Part shown: piece by piece, positions 6,224 through 9,692 of the stretch
How positions within the stretch are numbered: the stretch's first letter is position 1
How the letters are laid out: every line of letters begins with the position of its first letter
Source of the DNA: Flammeovirgaceae bacterium
GTDB taxonomy: Bacteria; Bacteroidota; Bacteroidia; Cytophagales; Cyclobacteriaceae
Assembly: GCA_003229495.1 (NCBI GenBank)
Contig: QIEB01000180.1
Span: 1 to 9,692 of the forward strand
Direction of reading: 5' to 3'
DNA: 9,692 nt
Program-made: the position numbers and the translations under genes
Notes under the pieces: generated by a model
The model's input: only the letters and a program-made list of their open reading frames with translations
Databases searched by the model: none
Told to the model about the DNA's origin: nothing

Positions 6224-6275
6224 TGGAACTTGGATTTTGGAAATTAGTTGAGTTTTGGAATTTGATGCTTGGAGT
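6224..6275 (+). repeat. Degenerate T/G-rich heptads between pepP and tsf
   Basis: The 65-bp gap between two convergent stop codons is almost filled by 7-bp periodic units. TGGAACT, TGGATTT and TGGAAAT run from 6224 to 6244. After a shift, TTGAGTT, TTGGAAT, TTGATGC and TTGGAGT run from 6248 to 6275. The units are degenerate and A/T-rich compared with the other heptad loci but keep the period. No hairpin with a T tract was found, so how transcription stops between these genes is not evident. Confidence 0.6.
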
Positions 6276-6280
6276 TTATC

Positions 6281-7114
6281 CTAGCCGCCTATTGCTACCC
6301 GGCGGAAATCTTTAACGGTCAATCCCTGCTTAACACTTTCCAGATATTTGGAAACTGTCAAAGAATTGTCCTTAACAAAAGTCTGATTCAACAATGTATT
6401 CTCTTTGAAGAATTTGTTCAGTTTACCAGCGGCAATTTTTTCAATAATATTTTCAGGTTTACCTTCGGCAATAGCCTGCTCCCTGCCAATAGCCACCTCT
6501 CTCTCTACCACAGTGCTGTCTACCTGATCTTTATCAACTGCTACAGGATTCATGGCAGCAATCTGCATAGCAACATCTCTTCCGGCGGCATCCACATCGG
6601 AGCCATTGCTCCCATCCAGGGCAACCATTACTCCTAGTTTGCTCCCCGCGTGGATATAGGCAATCACTTTATCAGCCTCCAGTCTCTCGTAGGCGCTGAT
6701 CTCAATTTTCTCACCAATTTTACCAATCAGGTCTACCACTTTTTCACCTATAGTCAAATCTCCAGCAGACAATGCCATCAGCTCATCAATGCTGCCGGGG
6801 CTTTGAGACACAGCTTGCTCTAATATTTCAATACCCAGAGCTTGGAAATTCTCATTCTTTGCCACAAAATCCGTTTCACAATTCAGGGCTATCAAAACCC
6901 CCTCATGACCGTTTGTATCAGTTTTTACAAAAACTGAGCCTTCTGAGGTCTCACGATCAGCGCGTGAAGCAGATACTTTTTGTCCTTTTTTTCTTAGCAA
7001 GTCAATGGCTGCTTCAAAATCGCCATTTGCTTCAGTGAGCGCTTTTTTACAATCCATCATACCGGCACCGGTCATCTTTCTTAGCTTGTTAACATCTTGG
7101 GCGGTAATGTTCAT
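6281..7114 (-). CDS. tsf: Translation elongation factor Ts
   Basis: This 277-residue protein is the nucleotide exchange factor for EF-Tu, releasing GDP so that EF-Tu-GTP can reform. The N-terminal UBA-like domain carries the first family signature, LRKMTGAGMMDCKKAL (11-26). The second signature, NCETDFVAKNENF (78-90), includes the TDFV loop (81-84) that inserts near the EF-Tu Mg2+ site. The core continues to about residue 240 and a C-terminal segment ends in VKDFRRVAIGG. The length is close to that of other bacterial EF-Ts proteins and nothing is missing. It is the last gene of the ribosomal-protein operon, 87 bp after rpsB, the standard neighbour. That gap holds a stem-loop that may lower or tune tsf expression. 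The ATG at 7114 has no Shine-Dalgarno sequence. Confidence 0.98.
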   Translation of the reverse strand: MNITAQDVNKLRKMTGAGMMDCKKALTEANGDFEAAIDLLRKKGQKVSASRADRETSEGSVFVKTDTNGHEGVLIALNCETDFVAKNENFQALGIEILEQAVSQSPGSIDELMALSAGDLTIGEKVVDLIGKIGEKIEISAYERLEADKVIAYIHAGSKLGVMVALDGSNGSDVDAAGRDVAMQIAAMNPVAVDKDQVDSTVVEREVAIGREQAIAEGKPENIIEKIAAGKLNKFFKENTLLNQTFVKDNSLTVSKYLESVKQGLTVKDFRRVAIGG

Positions 7115-7140
7115 TATATTGTGATTTTTAAGTTGTTATA

Positions 7141-7176
7141 AAAAATTAAACATCGAATTCCGAGGGACCCGATGTT
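7141..7176 (-). terminator. Stem-loop plus T-rich tract between rpsB and tsf (attenuator-like)
   Basis: AACATCG (7149-7155) and CGATGTT (7170-7176) form a perfect 7-bp stem. A 14-nt interior can add a TCC/GGA mini-stem. Read on the minus strand, in the direction of the operon, the stem is followed by TTTAATTTTTTA. This is a weak intrinsic-terminator shape between two co-transcribed genes. It could act as partial terminator, processing site or mRNA stabiliser. The stem is short and only moderately G+C rich, so strong termination is unlikely. Confidence 0.45.
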
Positions 7177-7201
7177 CACGACAATTTAAAGTGTATAAAA
7201 C

Positions 7202-8005
7202 CTATTTGGATTCTTCTCTTACCTTTTCTGTAACCGGTGCCTTCTCAACTGCATTGCTTTCATCCACTTTCTTTTTATTCTCCTCCTCTTGTTTCAGGCG
7301 GGCTTCTTCCTTGTCCTTTAATCGTTCGTTCAACCCTTGCTCAATAGCTGAACCAATGGCTTTAGTAATAATAGCGATAGATTTAAATGCATCGTCGTTA
7401 CCAGGAATCGGAAAATCCACCAGTTCCGGGTTAGAGTTGGTGTCAACCATTGCAAACACCGGAATATTAAGTTTCTGTGCCTCTTTAACGGCTATGTGTT
7501 CTCTTTTAATATCCACAATGAACAAAGCTGCTGGCAATCGGGTTAAGTCAGCTATTCCTCCCAGCACTTTATGAAGTTTTTCCTTATCACGGTAAATCAT
7601 CAGCCGCTCCCTTTTCGCGAGATTCTTGAAGCTATCTTCTTTCATCTTCTTCTCCATACCCGACATTTTCTTCAAGGAACGTCGAATGGTGGCAAAGTTG
7701 GTCAACATTCCTCCCAACCAACGTTCGGTTGCATAAGGCATGTTAAGTCTTCTCGCCTCATCTGACACGATCTCTTTTGCTTGTTTTTTGGTAGCTACAA
7801 AGAGAATTTTGCGTCCTGTTCTCACTACTTTACGCAATGCATTGGAAGCCTCCTCAATAGAAGCCAGTGTCTTATTTAAATCGATCACATGGATCCCGTT
7901 GCGTTCCATGAAAATAAAGGGAGCCATGTGAGGGTCCCATTTACGGGTTAAGTGTCCAAAATGGACACCAGACTCCAAAAGATCATTATATGTTAATTTT
8001 GCCAT
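7202..8005 (-). CDS. rpsB: 30S ribosomal protein S2
   Basis: This 267-residue protein is S2 of the small subunit, which binds late in assembly on the solvent side near S1 and the platform. The family pattern is clear: LLESGVHFGHLTRKWDP (9-25), IHVIDLNKTL (38-47), FVATKKQAK (69-77), RWLGGMLTNF (95-104) and IPVFAMVDTNSNPELVDFPIPGNDDA (181-206). The ordered fold ends near residue 228. The remaining 40 residues form a highly charged Lys/Glu-rich tail, making the protein longer than E. coli S2 (241). Such tails vary between bacteria and are probably disordered. The gene starts 22 bp after rpsI and is followed by tsf. I saw no Shine-Dalgarno sequence before the ATG at 8005. Confidence 0.98.
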   Translation of the reverse strand: MAKLTYNDLLESGVHFGHLTRKWDPHMAPFIFMERNGIHVIDLNKTLASIEEASNALRKVVRTGRKILFVATKKQAKEIVSDEARRLNMPYATERWLGGMLTNFATIRRSLKKMSGMEKKMKEDSFKNLAKRERLMIYRDKEKLHKVLGGIADLTRLPAALFIVDIKREHIAVKEAQKLNIPVFAMVDTNSNPELVDFPIPGNDDAFKSIAIITKAIGSAIEQGLNERLKDKEEARLKQEEENKKKVDESNAVEKAPVTEKVREESK

Positions 8006-8027
8006 TCAAAAACTTGCTTTGAGGTAT

Positions 8028-8414
8028 CTATCGTTTACTGAATTGGAAAGCTCTTCTCGCTTTTCTTTTTCCATATTTCTTTCTTTCCACCATTCTTGGG
8101 TCCCTGGTAAGATAGCCTTCCTTTTTTAAGGTCGGCCGGTATTCAACATCTACCTTGCACAGCGCTCTGGCAATAGCCAACCTGATAGCCTCTGCCTGGC
8201 CTTTGGAACCACCACCTACAACATTTATTTTGATATCGTATTTATTATCCAATTCTGTAGATACCAAAGGTTGTTTTATTATGGTTTGTAAAATAGGAGA
8301 AGGGAAATAATCCGCCATTTCCCTGTTGTTAACCTCAATCTGTCCTTTCCCTGGTTTAAAATAGATCCGGGCTACTGAAGTTTTTCTTCTACCTATAGTG
8401 TTAATTAATTCCAT
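8028..8414 (-). CDS. rpsI: 30S ribosomal protein S9
   Basis: This 128-residue S9 protein belongs to the small-subunit head. Its C-terminal tail reaches the P site and its last basic residues contact the tRNA anticodon stem-loop. The start has the usual TIGRRKTSVARIYFKPGKG (6-24). The family signature GGGSKGQAEAIRLAIARAL is at 67-85. The protein ends KKYGKRKARRAFQFSKR, with the conserved terminal Ser-Lys-Arg. Full length, no anomaly. It follows rplM by 8 bp, so the two are co-transcribed and possibly translated in concert, the near-universal L13-S9 arrangement. Confidence 0.98.
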   Translation of the reverse strand: MELINTIGRRKTSVARIYFKPGKGQIEVNNREMADYFPSPILQTIIKQPLVSTELDNKYDIKINVVGGGSKGQAEAIRLAIARALCKVDVEYRPTLKKEGYLTRDPRMVERKKYGKRKARRAFQFSKR

Positions 8415-8422
8415 TTATTGAA

Positions 8423-8866
8423 TTATAAGTTTATAGTCTTTGGTTTTTGGGCCTCATGCGGATGATCCGCGCCCTCATATATATATAAATTGCCAAACAG
8501 AGCCCGTCCCAATCGATTTTTTGGCAACATCCCTTTAACAGCCTTCTCAACGATCCTGGTTGATGATTTTGCCATTAACTGTTTAGGGGTGGAAGTTTTT
8601 TGCCCTCCTGGATACCCAGAATAACGTACATAAACCTTATTATCCCACTTTTTGCCGGTCAATCTGATTTGGTCAGAGTTGATTACAATCACATTGTCAC
8701 CACAATCTACATGTGGTGTAAAGTTTGGTTTGTGCTTTCCTCGTATACGCTTGGCTACTTCGCTGCTTAATCGTCCCAAGACCTGGTCCTGCGCATCAAT
8801 AACTATCCACTGTTTATCAACATTCGATCTATTAGCAGATATTGTCTTATAACTTAAAGTGTCCAC
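8423..8866 (-). CDS. rplM: 50S ribosomal protein L13 (GTG start)
   Basis: This 147-residue L13 is an early-assembling large-subunit protein that binds 23S rRNA. Family landmarks are WIVIDAQDQVLGRLSSEVAKRIRGKHK (20-46), VDCGDNVIVIN (53-63), KVYVRYSGYPGG (77-88) and the C-terminal KGMLPKNRLGRALFGNLYIYEGADHPHEAQKP (111-142). The MDTLSYKT N-terminus is characteristic of Bacteroidota L13. Its codon is GTG at 8864-8866, a non-ATG start that could moderate translation. It is the first gene of rplM-rpsI-rpsB-tsf and lies about 35 nt downstream of the predicted transcription start. Confidence 0.97.
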   Translation of the reverse strand: MDTLSYKTISANRSNVDKQWIVIDAQDQVLGRLSSEVAKRIRGKHKPNFTPHVDCGDNVIVINSDQIRLTGKKWDNKVYVRYSGYPGGQKTSTPKQLMAKSSTRIVEKAVKGMLPKNRLGRALFGNLYIYEGADHPHEAQKPKTINL

Positions 8867-8905
8867 TGCTTATTGTTTAACTTTCAAATCCCCTCAAAAA
8901 GGACA

Positions 8906-8936
8906 CAAAGATAGATGCTTATTTTTTGAAATGCAA
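8906..8936 (-). promoter_or_regulatory. Bacteroidota-type promoter of the rplM-rpsI-rpsB-tsf operon
   Basis: On the minus strand, TATCTTTG at 8906-8913 is a full match to the -7 element TAnnTTTG. TTG at 8934-8936 sits exactly 20 nt upstream at the -33 position, within the normal 17-23 nt range. Transcription would start near 8900, giving a leader of about 35 nt before the GTG. The 112-bp gap to the pseudouridine synthase gene holds nothing else obvious, so the operon probably has its own promoter. Confidence 0.7.
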
Positions 8937-8978
8937 TAGTTGTGTCTATAGTTTTCAACAGATCAAATCACCAATATT

Positions 8979-9692
8979 CTAGCCTTGATGGTTGGTTCTG
9001 TACTTGCCCAATTGTTTCAGGGTAACTTTGAAATCTTTGGGGTATTCCGCTTCGAAAATTTCTGACTTATGCTCTGAGATCTGAAACTTAATGCTATAGG
9101 CGTGAAGGGCTGGACGAGCCATGAGCGCACGTTCTATGGTTTCATTTCTTAAATTATAATATCGCTTAATGTTCGACAAAAAAAGTTCATGACCCCCGTA
9201 ACTGAGGTCTCCCACAATAGGTGCATCCAGAGCAGATAAATGCACCCTTATCTGGTGTGTTCTTCCGGTAGTAGGCTTACACCGCACCAATGTATGTAAC
9301 TTAAACTGTTCAATAGTGTCAACCATGGTCTCAGAATCTTTTCCTGAGACATGAGAGACCCTCACTTGTCCTCGTCGTCCCTGTTGCAACGGCAAGTTTA
9401 TTTTTTCATCCGTGAATTGATGCCGGCCCTCTACAATGGCATGATAAACTTTTTCAACCAGCCGATTCTGGAATTGCAAGGACAGAGATCGATACGCTTG
9501 CTGGTTCTTAGCAAATGCCAACACCCCTGAAGTGTCCTTGTCCAGCCTGTGGCATACCTGAATATCATGGCGGTAACAGCGTGCCCGATCCAACAGACAA
9601 ATCTCTTGGTTCCGGTCCGAAAGGGTAGATATCCCTGGCCATTTATTGATAATCAGATAATTATCATCTTCATAGATTATTGAATCTGTAAA
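8979..9692 (-). CDS. RluA-family pseudouridine synthase (5' end outside the window)
   Basis: The frame is open to the right edge, giving 237 visible residues. It isomerises uridine to pseudouridine in RNA, in the cytosol. The visible start, SIIYEDDNYLIINKWPGIST, is the beginning of the catalytic domain. HRLDKDTSGVLAFAKN follows at about 48-63 of the visible part, with the catalytic Asp at D51. VRCKPTTGRTHQIRVHLSAL is the usual downstream RluA segment. The common NKPPG is NKWPG here. Only a short N-terminal piece, or an extra N-terminal domain, is missing; which one cannot be told. A TTG at 9593 could be mistaken for the start, but the conserved domain begins well upstream of it. The target, rRNA or tRNA, cannot be assigned from sequence alone. 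It is on the strand of the ribosomal operon, 112 bp upstream of rplM. Confidence 0.93.
   Translation of the reverse strand, partial: FTDSIIYEDDNYLIINKWPGISTLSDRNQEICLLDRARCYRHDIQVCHRLDKDTSGVLAFAKNQQAYRSLSLQFQNRLVEKVYHAIVEGRHQFTDEKINLPLQQGRRGQVRVSHVSGKDSETMVDTIEQFKLHTLVRCKPTTGRTHQIRVHLSALDAPIVGDLSYGGHELFLSNIKRYYNLRNETIERALMARPALHAYSIKFQISEHKSEIFEAEYPKDFKVTLKQLGKYRTNHQG

Noticed and set aside
6285..6306. Hairpin CCGCC/GGCGG near the end of tsf as a terminator
   Set aside because: It is only a 5-bp stem, lies within the last codons of tsf, and is not followed by a T tract in the direction of transcription.
8979..9593. Pseudouridine synthase starting at TTG 9593
   Set aside because: The frame continues upstream with conserved RluA residues (SIIYEDDNYLIINK) to the window edge, so the gene is truncated by the window and does not start at 9593.

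Overview
The window looks like a chromosomal segment from a member of the Bacteroidota, probably an environmental Cytophagales- or Flavobacteriia-type lineage. Four things point there. The order rplM-rpsI-rpsB-tsf is typical of the phylum, and the L13 and M24B aminopeptidase P sequences have its usual form. A promoter of the Bacteroidota type (TTG, 20 nt, TAnnTTTG) precedes rplM. Shine-Dalgarno sequences are nearly absent, the bases before start codons being A/T-rich. A truncated + strand protein ending in an aromatic beta-strand with terminal Phe fits an outer-membrane barrel. The genus cannot be fixed from the sequence alone.

Layout from left to right. Positions 2-172 hold the C-terminal end of a probable outer-membrane beta-barrel protein (+). 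A G-rich heptad/octad repeat (183-241) lies between it and a convergent orphan receiver-domain response regulator (292-714, -). A three-gene minus-strand block follows, transcribed right to left: an M16 zinc peptidase (4700-3468), a class I O-methyltransferase (3404-2757) and a secreted MltD-like lytic transglycosylase with LysM domains (2760-895). The last two overlap by ATGA. A 225-bp divergent spacer carries an imperfect inverted repeat with six tandem heptads. It separates this block from an M24B Xaa-Pro aminopeptidase (4926-6215, +). Convergent with that gene is the translation operon rplM-rpsI-rpsB-tsf (8866 to 6281, -). At the right edge is a 5'-truncated RluA-family pseudouridine synthase (9692-8979, -).

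Functionally this is mostly housekeeping: ribosomal proteins and an elongation factor, RNA modification, peptide turnover by two unrelated metallopeptidases, and cell-wall remodelling. I found no defence system, mobile-element gene, CRISPR array, tRNA or rRNA.

The unusual part is a set of short tandem repeats with a 7-bp period at four separate places: 183-241, 1888-1922, 4854-4894 and 6224-6275. Two loci share the consensus CGYTNGG on the same strand. One of these lies inside the lytic transglycosylase reading frame, where it encodes a heptapeptide repeat in an interdomain linker. The other forms one arm of an inverted repeat. The leftmost array also has seven GGG tracts with 4-5 nt loops, a textbook G-quadruplex pattern. 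These look like members of a genome-wide heptad-repeat family, which is the best candidate here for something poorly described.
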